Origin: CAYVQE01 sp964633205 | Lineage (GTDB): Bacteria > Myxococcota > B64-G9 | Length of the DNA stretch: 25,610 nucleotides | Assembly (NCBI GenBank): GCA_964633205.1 | Contig: CAZWFN010000091.1 | Coordinates: forward strand, 1-25,610 | Direction: 5' to 3' | Part shown: positions 15,901 through 24,359 of the stretch, in pieces | Layout of the letters: each line of letters starts with the position of its first letter | Position numbering within the stretch: the stretch's first letter is position 1 | Translations under genes and position numbers: made by a program | The notes under the pieces: generated by a model | Told to the model about the DNA's origin: nothing | What the model saw: the letters and a program-made list of their open reading frames with translations, nothing else | Database searches by the model: none

Positions 15901-16610
15901 CCCTCGTGGTCGCACACCAGCGCCGCGATTTCCTCGCGCTGCGCCAGCCAGAGCGTCCGGGCCTGCCGGTGAGCCGCCCGCAGCGCCCCGACCGGGTCGG
16001 GATGGCGCTCCACCGTCGCCGGCAGCGGTTGGCAGTCCGGCCGCGCCAGGACCCGCTCGGCGAGCTGGAGCAGCGCCTCGCGGCTGGGCAGCGCGTCGCT
16101 CAGGTAGTCGATGACCAGCGGCTCCAGGCTGTGCAGCTGCTGGGAGCGGAAGTCGTCGACCACCTCCTCGAGCAGACCGCGGGCCTCGGCCTCGGTCTCG
16201 ACATCGAAGGGCAGCCCGCTCTCGAAGGCGAAGTCCTGCAGCATCGCCAGGCAGAAGCCGTGGATGGTCGTGATCGGCGCGCAGTCGAAGTCGAGCAGAG
16301 CCCGCCAGACGCGGGTGCGGGCGCGCTCGCGCCCCGCGGGCGGGCACAGGGCGGCCAGCTCGGCCGGCAGCGGGATGCGGCCTTCCAGGGCATTGAAGGC
16401 CTGGCGCAGCCGCTCGCGCAGCCGGCGCCGCAGATCGGCGGTGGCCGCCTCGGTGAAGGTGACCACCAGGATGCGCTCGATGGCCAGGCCCTGCTCGATC
16501 ACCAGGCGCAGCAGCAGGGTGCCGATGGTGTGGGTCTTGCCGGTTCCGGCGCTGGCCTCGATCAGGTGCAGGCCGGCCGGGTCGATCTGCAGCGGGCGCA
16601 GGGGCTTCAT
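12951..16610 (-). CDS. recB: Exodeoxyribonuclease V beta subunit RecB
   Basis: A 1219-residue helicase-nuclease subunit, slightly longer than E. coli RecB (1180). The N-terminal 3'-5' SF1A helicase has Walker A ASAGTGKT (19-26), motif Ia TFTEAATADL (51-60), Walker B DEFQDTD (374-380) and motif III GDPKQSIYGFRGAD (402-415). A motif V-like block VHRSKGLQYPVV and motif VI YVALTRA follow. The C-terminal nuclease domain has GFIDLVF with the first catalytic Asp (about 1107) and VVDYKSN with Asp1120 and Lys1122, so both motor and nuclease appear functional. The start overlaps the recC stop as ATGA, with AGGA upstream, and the stop overlaps the recD start. The strict overlap implies stoichiometric translation of the complex. 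Confidence 0.98.
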   Translation of the reverse strand: MKPLRPLQIDPAGLHLIEASAGTGKTHTIGTLLLRLVIEQGLAIERILVVTFTEAATADLRRRLRERLRQAFNALEGRIPLPAELAALCPPAGRERARTRVWRALLDFDCAPITTIHGFCLAMLQDFAFESGLPFDVETEAEARGLLEEVVDDFRSQQLHSLEPLVIDYLSDALPSREALLQLAERVLARPDCQPLPATVERHPDPVGALRAAHRQARTLWLAQREEIAALVCDHEGLHKGWFKPQKRLDSLAEMERLLAPERAESAQLPAGVGRLTPAWLAAKCKKGRQPPAHPFFEACQRLVDAGAAFEREALAYTHALLEHLRREVPRRRLQRNVQSFDDLLQRLDQALAAEGGETLAARIRDRCDAALVDEFQDTDRVQVRIFERLFGDGALPVFLVGDPKQSIYGFRGADINAYLEAAGLAAERHTLAINWRSSPPLLAAVDLLFGRAERAGQRPFVDPRIHHQPVQPQPEARNALEPGTAPLQLRFLPRADRAGPRGAIAKDWIDAHLADWVASELVRLLAGGPRLDGAPVQPGQVAVLVRTNDQAARLQRALQRRRVPAVLSSAGSVFATREAEELSRVLAATAEPTDTARVRAALATDLLGLDAVALDAMGADDEATTAAAQQRWAGWLLRFRDWRRCWQQRGFMRLARALLLEAPEADAPPAAVRLAGLVDGERRLTNLLHLAELLHGAAAGEHLGPRALLRWFEQKRTGDSQGADSEQLRLESDARAVQLVTVHRSKGLQYPVVVCPSLWDVRRDSSFPLVFDRLDAESGRARSFVDLHKSPLAENVQLARRETLAEAMRLTYVALTRAEQLCLVIWGGLKDYAHAPLARLLHLPGAPDDLEALGKAIGRLDDQRLFTDLQQLAAESGGTIAATELAPPDAATWQPDGARPSALGCVELRRRLEPAWSIHSFSSLKAGQRRGADVAAVPDHDQDVEPAASLALAAAEPQLQVAAAAERIPLADLERGPRMGDCLHALLEQVDFAAADDAALAVLIARQRRAFGLDDAAAAGLRRAVDAVLDTPLDGPTGRLRLRGLPAHQCLRELEFLLPAAGVLEPAAWAADLRALGGPVIPDAYPARLAAMAPQRLAGFLRGFIDLVFVHDGRWFVVDYKSNFLGERFADYRPERLAAAMAEHDYFLQYLLYCLALERILRYRLADFDAERHLGGVYYLFVRGLHPEHGPRWGVFRDRPSPALLQRLGRRLGLEAAP

Positions 16611-19600
16611 GCCGGTTCCTGCTGCTGCCCTGCCGCCAGCTCCGGAGACCAGACGGCCAGCGCAAGCTCGATGAAGGTCCCCTCGTCGGCCAGCGGATCG
16701 CGCTCGCCGAACACCTGTCGGACCGCCGGCGTCCGCCCTTCTCCGGGGCCTCCCCAGTCGGAGAAGAACTCCCGCCGGGCGGCGGCGACGGCGCTGCGGC
16801 GGGCGGCCGGATCGGCAGCATCCACCCCCTGCAGCTTCTCGGCCAGGGCCAGAGCGCTTTTCGGAAAGAAGGCCAGCGGCTCGCTCCAGCCGCGGCGGTA
16901 CAGCGCCAGCAGGCGTTCCAGCTGCGCCGCCGGTTCGCTGACATCGGACCAGCGGCGCGCGGCCGGCGCGGTGCCGCTCGGCGCGCGGCCCAGCAACCGG
17001 CTGATCGGCGCCACCCCGGCGGGGGCAGCGCAGGTCAGGGCCAGGTGCTGCACCCAGGCGTCCAGCCGGCGCCGAGCCCCGACCACCCCGCTGGTGACCA
17101 CGGTGCGGCCCGCCGGGCGCAGCCCCTCCAGGCTGCCCACGAGTCGGCCCCCGGCCAGCGGCAGCTCGAAGGCCACCGGCGGCAGCGGCGGTGCGCCCGT
17201 CCAGCGCCGGGCCGCCCCGGCGATGGGAGCGACCCGGCGGCGCAGCTTGTGCAGCCAGGCCTGACCGCCGGCTCCCGGCGGCAGGGCGTTGTCCGCCTGC
17301 AGCCGGGCGATCAGCTCGTCATCGGCCGCCGGCTCCAGTTCCAGCAAGGCGTTCAGCAGGCGCTCGGCGGCCTGATAACCGGCCAAGCCCTCGGCCGCCA
17401 GCAGCTCGCGCTCGACCTCGGCCTGCGGCGCCTGCTCGATGCGCAGGCCGAGGCGCCGGCCGAGCAGCCAGGCCGGCGGATCGCGCAAAAAGCGGATCAG
17501 ATCGTCGAGCTGGACGGTGGGGTCGCGCTCGAGCCTGACCGGAAGCCGCGCCGGCATGAAGGGCGGAGCCGGCCGGCGGGCGCCGGCTGCCGCCTCGGCC
17601 GCGGCGCACCACACCGCCGCCGTCCCGCGCGGTCGCAGCCGCCGGGTGTCCGCGGTGTCGAACAGCCGTGGGCTGTAGGGTTGCAGGGGCTGCTGGCAGA
17701 CCAGCTCCCGGGCCGCGGTCTCGGTGTCGAGACCGCAGGCCTGACCGGCGGCATCGAGCAGATCGGTGACCAGCACCGAGGGTGGCAGCGGTCTATCGTC
17801 GCGGACATCGCGGCCGGTATGGGTCACGATCAGGTGGCGGCGCGCGGCCAGCAGGGCCTCCAGGAACAGGGTCCGGTCCTCGTTGCGCCGCGATGGGTCG
17901 CCCGGCTGGGGGGATTGGCCCAAGAGATCGAAGGCCGGCCGCCGATCGGCGCGCGGAAAGGCGCCGTCGTTCATGCCCAGCAGGCAGACCACCGCAAAGG
18001 GCAGCGATCGCATCGGCTGCAGGTTGCAGCAGGTCACCCCGCCGCTGAGGAAACCGGCATGGGTGACGCGTTCGTCCAGCCGATCGGCCAGCGCCAGCCG
18101 GATGCTCTCGAAGGCCACCGGCGCCGCGTGCCCGGCGGCCTCGGCGGCGTCGGCCAGCTCGGCCAGGGCTCCGCGCAGCAGCTGCTGCTGCGGGTGGTGC
18201 TCACCGCCGGCGGCCAGCAGGCGTTCGGCGCAGCGCTCCAGCCGCTCGGCCCAGGCGGCCACCGACCGCGGCTGGGCCAAGGCCCGCAGCTCGCCGAACA
18301 ACAGGTCGCAAAAGGCGGCCAGCCTGCCCAGCAGCTCGGCCTGGCGGCCCTCGACCGGCGCCGCGGCCAGCCGCCCGCCGAACAGGTTCCGCCCGTCGGC
18401 CGGCATGGCACAGCCCAGCAAGAGCCGGTCGAGCCCGAAGCGCCAGCTGGCCTGATCGAAGGCCGGTTGACCCGAGCGGACCCGGTGCTCGGCGTCCATG
18501 CCCCAGCGCACCCCGGCTTCGCGGGCCCAGGCCCCGAGCTGCTCGACATCCCGCTCGTCGAGACCGAAGCGCTCGCGCACCGGTGCCTGGGCCAACAGGT
18601 CGAGCACCCAGGAGGCGGTCAGCCGGCCGTCGGCGCCTTCCATGATGGTCAGCATGGCCCGCACCACCCCGGACTCCGCGCGCTGGCGCCGATCGCTGAT
18701 GGAAAAGGGAATGGGGTCGCGGCCGCCGAAGACCGCCTCGATCAAGGGCGCGTAGACCTCGATATCGGGCGACATGACCAGCACCTGGTGGGGCTGCAAG
18801 TCGGGCTCGGCCTCGAACAGCAGCCGCAGCCGATCGGCCAAGGTCTCCACCTCGCGCATGGGGCTGTGGCAGGCGTGGATCTCGAGCGAATCGTCGTCCG
18901 GGGCCAGGGCCGTAGCCGGGGCCTCGGGGCCCGGTCGCTGGCGCAGGTGGAGGATGTCGGATTGCAGCCGGGTCAGCAGGCATTCGCCGGCGGCGGCCAG
19001 GGGGTCGACGAAACGATCGTCGCTGTCTTGGTAGTCGATGTCGCGCTCGATGACCAGCTGCAGCTCGCGGCCCTGCTGGCCCCAGGCGGCCAGCAGGGGA
19101 TGGCCCGGCTCGAGGTGCAGCTCGGCGGCCAGCGCCTCGGGCGATCGGCCGGCGCGATCGGCGGCGCGCACGATAGCCCGCTGCGAACGAATGTGGCTCC
19201 AGTAGGCCTGGGAAGGGTTGAGCAGGTAGAGGTGCACCGCCCGCCGGCGGGCCAGTCCCGCCAGCAGCTGCAGGTAGATCGGAGGCAGGCTGGACAGCCC
19301 GAACACCGACAGCCGCGGCGGTAGCTCGGCAGCGGCCTCGCTGCGCTGCGACGCGCGCCGGAGCTCTTCGAGCACCCGGGCCGGGTGGTGGGGCCCCAGC
19401 CGCCGGCGCAGGGAACGGAACAGCCGGGCCTGCCAGTGATCGCCTTCGCCCGCCTCCCAGGCGAGGATCATCTGCGGCCGGTACAAAAAGTAGCCGTCGA
19501 ACAGCCGCGCCACCCGCCCGGCCAGCTGGTGGGCCTTGCGCTCTCGGGCCGGACCGGACAGGTAGCGCCGCAAGGGCGCAAAGGCGGGCTCGTCCAGCAG

Positions 19601-19912
19601 CGCCGGCAGGTCATCCCGCACGGCCCAGTACAACGCCTCCGGGGCGTAGCGCCGCCGGTCGCTGCAATCCGGCAGCAGGCCTTCGATCAGGTGGTCGACC
19701 AGGTCGCGGGGGAAGGGGAACCAGGCCAGCGACCAGATTCCCAGCCGGCGGGCCAGCTGCTGGGCGAGCCAGGTGCGCATGCCCAGCGAGCGGACCACGA
19801 TCAGCTCCGGCTGCAGCGGGTCGGCCGGAGGACGGGCGAGCACCTCGGCCAGCGCCGCCAGCAAGGCCTCGGTGCGGTTGCTCTGGTGGATGATGAACCC
19901 GGACGGCTCCAT
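16607..19912 (-). CDS. recC: Exodeoxyribonuclease V gamma subunit RecC
   Basis: A 1101-residue RecC, near the 1122 of E. coli. Family marks are the N-terminal block with HQSNRTEALL and the later RSLGMRTWLAQQLA, then the FPFPRDL stretch, HACHSPMREVE with the helicase-like DPxxVLVMSPDIE region in the middle (about 370-410), and PLPPSVL plus PFMPARL blocks towards the C-terminal dead-nuclease domain. RecC has lost helicase and nuclease catalysis; it splits the duplex and reads the Chi site. Residues contacting Chi cannot be mapped by eye here, and Chi of this organism is unknown. The ATG at 19912 fits the family N-terminus and lies 7 bp after the stop of the AI-2E gene. Unlike E. coli, no ptrA protease gene sits between recC and recB. 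Confidence 0.95.
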   Translation of the reverse strand: MEPSGFIIHQSNRTEALLAALAEVLARPPADPLQPELIVVRSLGMRTWLAQQLARRLGIWSLAWFPFPRDLVDHLIEGLLPDCSDRRRYAPEALYWAVRDDLPALLDEPAFAPLRRYLSGPARERKAHQLAGRVARLFDGYFLYRPQMILAWEAGEGDHWQARLFRSLRRRLGPHHPARVLEELRRASQRSEAAAELPPRLSVFGLSSLPPIYLQLLAGLARRRAVHLYLLNPSQAYWSHIRSQRAIVRAADRAGRSPEALAAELHLEPGHPLLAAWGQQGRELQLVIERDIDYQDSDDRFVDPLAAAGECLLTRLQSDILHLRQRPGPEAPATALAPDDDSLEIHACHSPMREVETLADRLRLLFEAEPDLQPHQVLVMSPDIEVYAPLIEAVFGGRDPIPFSISDRRQRAESGVVRAMLTIMEGADGRLTASWVLDLLAQAPVRERFGLDERDVEQLGAWAREAGVRWGMDAEHRVRSGQPAFDQASWRFGLDRLLLGCAMPADGRNLFGGRLAAAPVEGRQAELLGRLAAFCDLLFGELRALAQPRSVAAWAERLERCAERLLAAGGEHHPQQQLLRGALAELADAAEAAGHAAPVAFESIRLALADRLDERVTHAGFLSGGVTCCNLQPMRSLPFAVVCLLGMNDGAFPRADRRPAFDLLGQSPQPGDPSRRNEDRTLFLEALLAARRHLIVTHTGRDVRDDRPLPPSVLVTDLLDAAGQACGLDTETAARELVCQQPLQPYSPRLFDTADTRRLRPRGTAAVWCAAAEAAAGARRPAPPFMPARLPVRLERDPTVQLDDLIRFLRDPPAWLLGRRLGLRIEQAPQAEVERELLAAEGLAGYQAAERLLNALLELEPAADDELIARLQADNALPPGAGGQAWLHKLRRRVAPIAGAARRWTGAPPLPPVAFELPLAGGRLVGSLEGLRPAGRTVVTSGVVGARRRLDAWVQHLALTCAAPAGVAPISRLLGRAPSGTAPAARRWSDVSEPAAQLERLLALYRRGWSEPLAFFPKSALALAEKLQGVDAADPAARRSAVAAARREFFSDWGGPGEGRTPAVRQVFGERDPLADEGTFIELALAVWSPELAAGQQQEPA

Positions 19913-19919
19913 CGGCCGC

Positions 19920-21014
19920 CTATCCCTCGGCTCCGGCCGGGCTCGCTGCGCCCGGGCCGCCGCGGTCGTCACCGCCCCCCTGCTCGGCAGCGGCCGCGGG
20001 CTCGACTTCGGGCTCGCTGCCCATCAGCCGGGCCAGCGGCCGGGTGGTCTGGAAGCGTTCGAGCTGCACCCGCAGCACCGCGGTCAGCGGGGTGGCCAGC
20101 AACATGCCGACGATGCCCCAGATCAGCCCCCAGAAAATCAAGGCCAGCAGAATGGTGATCGGGTTGAGGTCCACGCTCTTGCCCAGCAGCTTGGGCTCGA
20201 ACACGTTGCCGACGACCATCTGCACCGCGCCCGGCAGGACGATGGCCAACCCGATCAACAACGGGCTGTCGAACTGCATCAACACCACCGGCAGCGGCAA
20301 CAGGGTCGCGATCACCGAGCCCACGTTGGGAATGAAATTGAACAGAAAGGCCAGCAGGCCGAAGACCAGGGCCAGATCCACGCCCAGCAGCAGCAGGATC
20401 AGGGCGGTCAGCACACCGGTGATCGACGACAGCACGATCTTGGTCAGCAGGTAGGCCCGGATCTTGCGCTCCAGGCCGGCGGCCTCGCCCTGGGCCGGGG
20501 GCCGACGTCGCACCACCAGGTAGATGATGAAGATCAACACCAGGAAGAAGTTGGACACAAAGCTGACCGCGCCGCCGACGGTGCGCTTGAGCCAATCGAA
20601 CAGGGGCAGGTCTTTGACCGCGGCCACGATGTTTCCTTGGCCCAGATCGACGCCCTGCTCGTCGAGCCAGGCGCCGACGCGCTCGGTCAGCGCCAGCAGC
20701 CGCTGCTCGTAGAGCTTGGCGTTCTCACCCAGGCCGGCCACCGAGGACGAGATCAGCGCGGTCACGCCCACGAAGAAGCCCAGGATGGCCAGCAAGGTGG
20801 CGGTAATGGCCAGCCACCGCGGCAGCCGGGCCCGGTCCTGGAGCCAGTCGATCAGGGGCCGCAACAGGTAGGCCAACAGCAGCGACAGCACGAAAGGCAC
20901 CATCAAGCTGCGGGTATAGAAGAGCGCTCCGCCGACGGCCACCGCGGCCACGGCCAGCAGCGAGAAGGTCTGCAGGGTCCGGATCTCGCCGGGACCCGCG
21001 CTGGGTTCGTTCAC
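19920..21014 (-). CDS. AI-2E family (PerM/UPF0118) membrane protein
   Basis: A 364-residue polytopic inner-membrane protein of the AI-2E transporter family (formerly UPF0118/PerM), whose members include permease-like proteins and Na+/H+ antiporters. Two hydrophobic segments open the protein (about 15-55), a third lies at 68-90, a soluble loop spans about 95-145, and four to five further helices follow to about 315. Family motifs are NFIPNVGSVIATLLP (226-240), GNVFEPKLLGKSVDLNP (269-285) and ATPLTAVLR (307-315). The C-terminal tail is Glu/Ala/Gly-rich. The start is GTG, with AGGAGG eight bases upstream overlapping the murB stop (TGAGGAGG). It lies between murB and recC; a link to either is not obvious. 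The transported substrate cannot be told from sequence. Confidence 0.93.
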   Translation of the reverse strand: MNEPSAGPGEIRTLQTFSLLAVAAVAVGGALFYTRSLMVPFVLSLLLAYLLRPLIDWLQDRARLPRWLAITATLLAILGFFVGVTALISSSVAGLGENAKLYEQRLLALTERVGAWLDEQGVDLGQGNIVAAVKDLPLFDWLKRTVGGAVSFVSNFFLVLIFIIYLVVRRRPPAQGEAAGLERKIRAYLLTKIVLSSITGVLTALILLLLGVDLALVFGLLAFLFNFIPNVGSVIATLLPLPVVLMQFDSPLLIGLAIVLPGAVQMVVGNVFEPKLLGKSVDLNPITILLALIFWGLIWGIVGMLLATPLTAVLRVQLERFQTTRPLARLMGSEPEVEPAAAAEQGGGDDRGGPGAASPAGAEG

Positions 21015-21027
21015 TTCTCTCGCCTCC

Positions 21028-22041
21028 TCAGATCACGCGCGGTTCGATGGCCAGCTCGACGCCGAAGGTCTCGCGGACCGCCCCGCGGATTCGCTCCGCC
21101 AGCGCCAGCAGCTCGACGCCGGTGGCGCCACCGTGGTTGACGAGCACCAGCGCCTGGTCGGGACTGACGCCGACGGCCCCCTGCCGGTGGCCCTTGTAGC
21201 CGCAGCGCTCGATCAACCAGCCGGCGGCCAGCTTGTAACCGCCTGCCGGTTGTTCGAAAGCGACCAACCGGGGATGGCGGCGGCGCAACCGCTCCCACCG
21301 GCCGGCAGCTACGGTCGGGTTGACGAAGAAGCTGCCGGCGTTGGGCAACGCGGCCGGGTCCGGCAACTTGGCGCGGCGCAAATCACACACCGCCCGGAAG
21401 ACATCGCGCGGGCCCGGCTCGGCCACGCCGCTGCGCTCCAGCGCCGCGCCCAGGGCCTGGTAGCTCAGCACCGGTGCCGGTTCCAGATCGAGCTGCAGCT
21501 CGATGGCGGTGATCAGATACCGATCGGGAGACGACTTGAACACCGATTCCCGGTAGCCGAACCGGCAGTCCGCGCCCGACAAGCGCACCGGCTCACCGGT
21601 GGCCCGCTCCAGCGCCGTCACCGCCACCAGCCGTTCGGCCAGCTCCACTCCGTAAGCGCCGATGTTCTGCACCGGCGCCGCGCCGGCCGAGCCGGGGATC
21701 AGCGCCAGGTTCTCGAGACCGAACCAGCCGGCGGCCAGGCAGCGCTCCACCAGCGCCGGCCAGTCCTCGCCGGCGGCCACCCGCAGCCGGATCCGACGCC
21801 GGTCGCGCTCGGTCACCTCGACGCCCCGCAGGGCCGGTTGCACGACCAGGCCGGGCCAGTCCCGGCTGAAGACCAGGTTGCTGCCGCCGCCGAGCACCAG
21901 CAGCGGCAGATCGTGCCGCCGGGCATGGGCCACTGCATCGACCAGCTCGGCCGGTGAGGTGGCCCGGCAAAAAAAGGCCGCCCGGGCCGGCAGGCGCAGG
22001 CTGTTCAGCGCCGCCAGCGGATGATCCGTGCGGAGTTCCAT
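21028..22041 (-). CDS. murB: UDP-N-acetylenolpyruvoylglucosamine reductase MurB
   Basis: A 337-residue flavoenzyme that reduces enolpyruvyl-UDP-GlcNAc to UDP-MurNAc with NADPH, the second committed step of peptidoglycan synthesis, in the cytoplasm. FAD-binding marks are LGGGSNLVFS (50-59) and IPGSAGAAPVQNIGAYG (115-131). YRES (163-166) holds the conserved Arg164, and NAGSFFVNP (234-242) holds the catalytic Ser237. The C-terminal AIEPRVI carries the conserved Glu. The presence of the YRES loop and the length, near E. coli MurB (342), indicate type I MurB. The ATG at 22041 is the family start; the frame continues upstream but as antisense to the next gene. It is the first gene of the murB-AI-2E-recCBD run and is not in a dcw-type cell wall cluster. 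Confidence 0.96.
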   Translation of the reverse strand: MELRTDHPLAALNSLRLPARAAFFCRATSPAELVDAVAHARRHDLPLLVLGGGSNLVFSRDWPGLVVQPALRGVEVTERDRRRIRLRVAAGEDWPALVERCLAAGWFGLENLALIPGSAGAAPVQNIGAYGVELAERLVAVTALERATGEPVRLSGADCRFGYRESVFKSSPDRYLITAIELQLDLEPAPVLSYQALGAALERSGVAEPGPRDVFRAVCDLRRAKLPDPAALPNAGSFFVNPTVAAGRWERLRRRHPRLVAFEQPAGGYKLAAGWLIERCGYKGHRQGAVGVSPDQALVLVNHGGATGVELLALAERIRGAVRETFGVELAIEPRVI

Positions 22042-22155
22042 CGCGCCGAGTGCAGCACGCCCCCGCAACAGAGTCAAATCCCATCGCGGCTCCGCAACGC
22101 CGGTGGTTGACAGGTGAACGCCGGCGTGTCCTACTCGTGGTCCATGGAGGTGCCC

Positions 22156-22563
22156 GTGCACTGGTTCGGCATATCCTGGCTCATCACCACGGCCGTCGTG
22201 CTGTTGGCGGCCATCGTCCTGGTCCTGGCGGCCCGGCGCATTGCTCGCCGCGGTCGGCGCGGCGCCGGCCTGCTGCAGCTGGCCGCGCTGGTGGAGGTCA
22301 TCGCGGCGGTGCTGGCACTGGCCTTCCACTGGGGCACGGCCCGGCTGGAGCCGAGCTCCGGCTTCGACCCCCAGGCCTGGGGAATGGTGGTGCTGGAGGT
22401 GTGGCTGGTGGCCCGGCCCATCCTGCACGCGCTGGCGCTGGTGCTGGTGACCATCGGCATCGGCCGGCTGGTCCGCTCGCAGCCGCCGGCCGATTCCACC
22501 GGCGCCGAGGCGGACACGACCGCCGCGTCCTCAGAGCAGCCGCCGGCCGAAAAGCAGCCCTGA
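22156..22563 (+). CDS. Small membrane protein, three predicted helices
   Basis: A protein of about 135 residues with three hydrophobic segments: one at the very N-terminus (WFGISWLITTAVVLLAAIVL), one in the middle (LLQLAALVEVIAAVLALAF) and one or a long hairpin near the C-terminus (VVLEVWLVARPILHALALVL), then an acidic Ser/Ala/Glu/Pro-rich tail. No family is recognised. The GTG at 22156 is preferred because GGAGG lies five bases upstream; ATG at 22144 or GTG at 22114 are possible and would add 4 or 14 residues. It is divergent from murB by about 115 bp and is followed after 23 bp by the HD phosphohydrolase gene, with which it may form an operon. Confidence 0.72.
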   Translation: MHWFGISWLITTAVVLLAAIVLVLAARRIARRGRRGAGLLQLAALVEVIAAVLALAFHWGTARLEPSSGFDPQAWGMVVLEVWLVARPILHALALVLVTIGIGRLVRSQPPADSTGAEADTTAASSEQPPAEKQP

Positions 22564-22586
22564 CCCGAGCCGACGCCGGCACGGCC

Positions 22587-23102
22587 ATGAGCTGGATCCA
22601 GACCTACAGCGGCAAACGGTTCTTTCCCCTGATGCCCCGGGCCGACGATCTGGACATCGCCGACATCGCCCACTCGCTCAGCCTGCTGTGTCGCTTCAAC
22701 GGCCACTGCCGGGTATTCTACTCGGTGGCCGAGCACTGCGTGCGGGTCTCCGAGCGGCTGCCCCCCGAGCTGGGTCGCTGGGGCCTGCTACACGACGCGG
22801 CCGAGGCCTACCTGTCGGACCTGCCCCGGCCGATCAAATCGAAGATGCCGTGGTTCCGCCAGGTCGAGGACCGGCTGCTGGCCCTGATCGCCGAGCGATT
22901 CGAGCTGGCCTGGCCCATGCCGACCGCCGTGGCCGAGGTCGACAGTCGCCTGCTGGCCACCGAGGCCCGCGATCTGATGCGCCCGCCCCCGGCCTCCTGG
23001 GATCTGGGCGTCGAGCCCTATCCCGAGCCCATCACCCCCTGGGAGGCCATCCCGGCCGAGCAGCGGTTCCTGGATCGCTACGCCGGCCTGACCCGCGGCT
23101 GA
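22587..23102 (+). CDS. HD-domain phosphohydrolase, YfbR-like
   Basis: A 171-residue metal-dependent HD phosphohydrolase similar to the 5'-deoxynucleotidase YfbR and to phage-encoded relatives. Metal-binding residues are visible in order: His50 in SVAEHCVRVS, His69-Asp70 in LLHDAAEAYLSDLPRPIK, and Asp119 in VDSRLLATE. The N-terminal block with TYSGKRFFPL and the DIAHSLSLLCRFNGHC stretch is typical of this short subfamily. YfbR removes phosphate from deoxynucleoside monophosphates; that activity here is inferred from the family. The ATG at 22587 is placed by the family N-terminus, since the open frame continues far upstream as antisense of murB. No strong ribosome binding site is seen, so coupling to the gene before it is possible. 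Confidence 0.88.
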   Translation: MSWIQTYSGKRFFPLMPRADDLDIADIAHSLSLLCRFNGHCRVFYSVAEHCVRVSERLPPELGRWGLLHDAAEAYLSDLPRPIKSKMPWFRQVEDRLLALIAERFELAWPMPTAVAEVDSRLLATEARDLMRPPPASWDLGVEPYPEPITPWEAIPAEQRFLDRYAGLTRG

Positions 23103-23160
23103 GTGGATTTGGGATTTCGCAGCATGGCGAGTCGGCCGGGCCGGCGGGCCGGGTTGCGGC

Positions 23161-24243
23161 TCAATCGCCGAGCGCCGACAGCACCGGATCGAGCCAGCCC
23201 AGCTGGAGCGCCCCCCAGAGGAAAAATGCCCCCAATCCCATGGCCAGCAACACCACCGCGGCCCACAGCAGCCGCCGCGGCCAGCGGCCGCCGCGGGGCA
23301 GATCGAAATCGATCTCGATCGAGTCCATGGTCTGATCGGCGCCCAGCTCGTCGACCCGCCGCATGAAGCGGGCCAGCCGCTCGCTGCGCGAGCCCCAGAT
23401 GCCGGCCTCGGCCAGGTAGAGATCGAGCTCGCACTGCAGTTCGGCCGCCGAGCCGAACCGCCGCTGCGGCTCGCGGGCCAGGCAGCGCTCGACCATCTTG
23501 CGCAGCGGTCGCGGCGTCTGGGGCGCCAGCTTGCCCAGCGGCTCGAAGCGGCCGGCCAGGATGGCCCGATAGAGCTCGCGTTGGGCCAGGCCGTGGAACA
23601 GGCGGCGACCGGTGAGGCAATGGTAGAGCACCGCCCCCAGGCCGTAGATGTCGCTGCGGACGGAGTGCTCCTGCTCGGTCAGCACCTCGGGAGCGATGTA
23701 TTTCGGCGTGCCGACCAGGATGCCGGTCTGGGTCACCCGAGCCAAGGCCTCGCCCCGGGCGATACCGAAGTCCATCAGCTTGACCTGACCGGAGCGCGAA
23801 ATCATGACGTTGCCGGCCTTCAGGTCGCGGTGCAGCACGCTGTGGAAATGGGCGTGATCGAGCGCCTCGGCCAGGCCGAGCCCGACCAGGCAAGCGACAT
23901 CCAGCGGCAGCGGGCCCCGGCCGAGCAGGCTGCCGAGATCCACACCGTCGACGTACTCGAGCACCAGAAACAGCTCCCCGCGATGCTCGAACAGGTCGTG
24001 TACGCCGACGATGCCCTGGTGGCACAGCCGGGCCAGGGCCTTGCCCTCACGCAGAAAACGCTCGCGGGCCGCCTCCGCACCCTTCAGATCCGCCGGTGGC
24101 GCGAAGCGCTTCAGCGCCACCGGGCGCTCGAGTTCGGCGTGTACGGCCAGCAGCACCTCGCCCATGCCGCCACGGCCCAGCGGCTGAACAATCGAGTATG
24201 CCCTGATCTTTTTCGGATAATCGGTCTTGTCGCGGCTGGTCAA
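23161..24243 (-). CDS. Hanks-type Ser/Thr protein kinase, membrane-anchored
   Basis: A 360-residue Ser/Thr kinase that should be active. The Gly-rich loop LGRGGMGEV (22-30), VALK with Lys45, the catalytic loop HRDLKAGN (138-145), DFG (158-160), GTPKYIAPE (178-186) and DIYGLG (198-203) are all present. The kinase domain is cytoplasmic; a linker of about 45 residues leads to one transmembrane segment at 326-347 and a 13-residue tail outside, so there is no large sensor domain. The start is placed at TTG 24243 because GGAGG lies six bases upstream; an earlier in-frame TTG at 24297 lacks this support. It converges with the HD gene (58 bp) and is divergent from the pseudokinase gene, which may be its partner. 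Substrate unknown. Confidence 0.94.
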   Translation of the reverse strand: MTSRDKTDYPKKIRAYSIVQPLGRGGMGEVLLAVHAELERPVALKRFAPPADLKGAEAARERFLREGKALARLCHQGIVGVHDLFEHRGELFLVLEYVDGVDLGSLLGRGPLPLDVACLVGLGLAEALDHAHFHSVLHRDLKAGNVMISRSGQVKLMDFGIARGEALARVTQTGILVGTPKYIAPEVLTEQEHSVRSDIYGLGAVLYHCLTGRRLFHGLAQRELYRAILAGRFEPLGKLAPQTPRPLRKMVERCLAREPQRRFGSAAELQCELDLYLAEAGIWGSRSERLARFMRRVDELGADQTMDSIEIDFDLPRGGRWPRRLLWAAVVLLAMGLGAFFLWGALQLGWLDPVLSALGD

Positions 24244-24359
24244 CGGCGGCCTCCAGAGCTGCCGGGCAATGTTGCCGCAGGCTTTCGGGGCTGGCAAGCG
24301 AACTCGACCACTTGCAGTTCTTTACTTCCGGGCCGGCGTCTTCTACTTTTGCACTCAGG
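24244..24359. promoter_or_regulatory. Divergent promoter region of the kinase/pseudokinase pair
   Basis: A 116-bp gap separates the divergent kinase and pseudokinase starts and must hold both promoters if each gene has its own. On the plus strand TTTACT (24321-24326) and TACTTT (24344-24349) are 17 bases apart, a weak match that would start transcription very close to the ATG at 24360. That ATG has only CAGG directly next to it and no properly spaced ribosome binding site, so a leaderless or near-leaderless message is possible. Confidence 0.3.

Noticed and set aside
13464..17264. Plus-strand open frame of 1266 codons opposite recB/recC
   Set aside because: It is antisense to two genes with complete family motifs. 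Its composition (Gly, Gln, Arg, Ala and His-rich with no domain) is what the complement of GC-rich codons gives.
17045..19324. Plus-strand open frame of 759 codons opposite recC
   Set aside because: It is a shadow of recC; Gln/Gly/Arg-rich without any recognisable domain.
23103..23160. Terminator between the HD gene and the kinase gene
   Set aside because: The stretch is rich in GGCC repeats that can pair in several ways, but no T-run follows on either strand.
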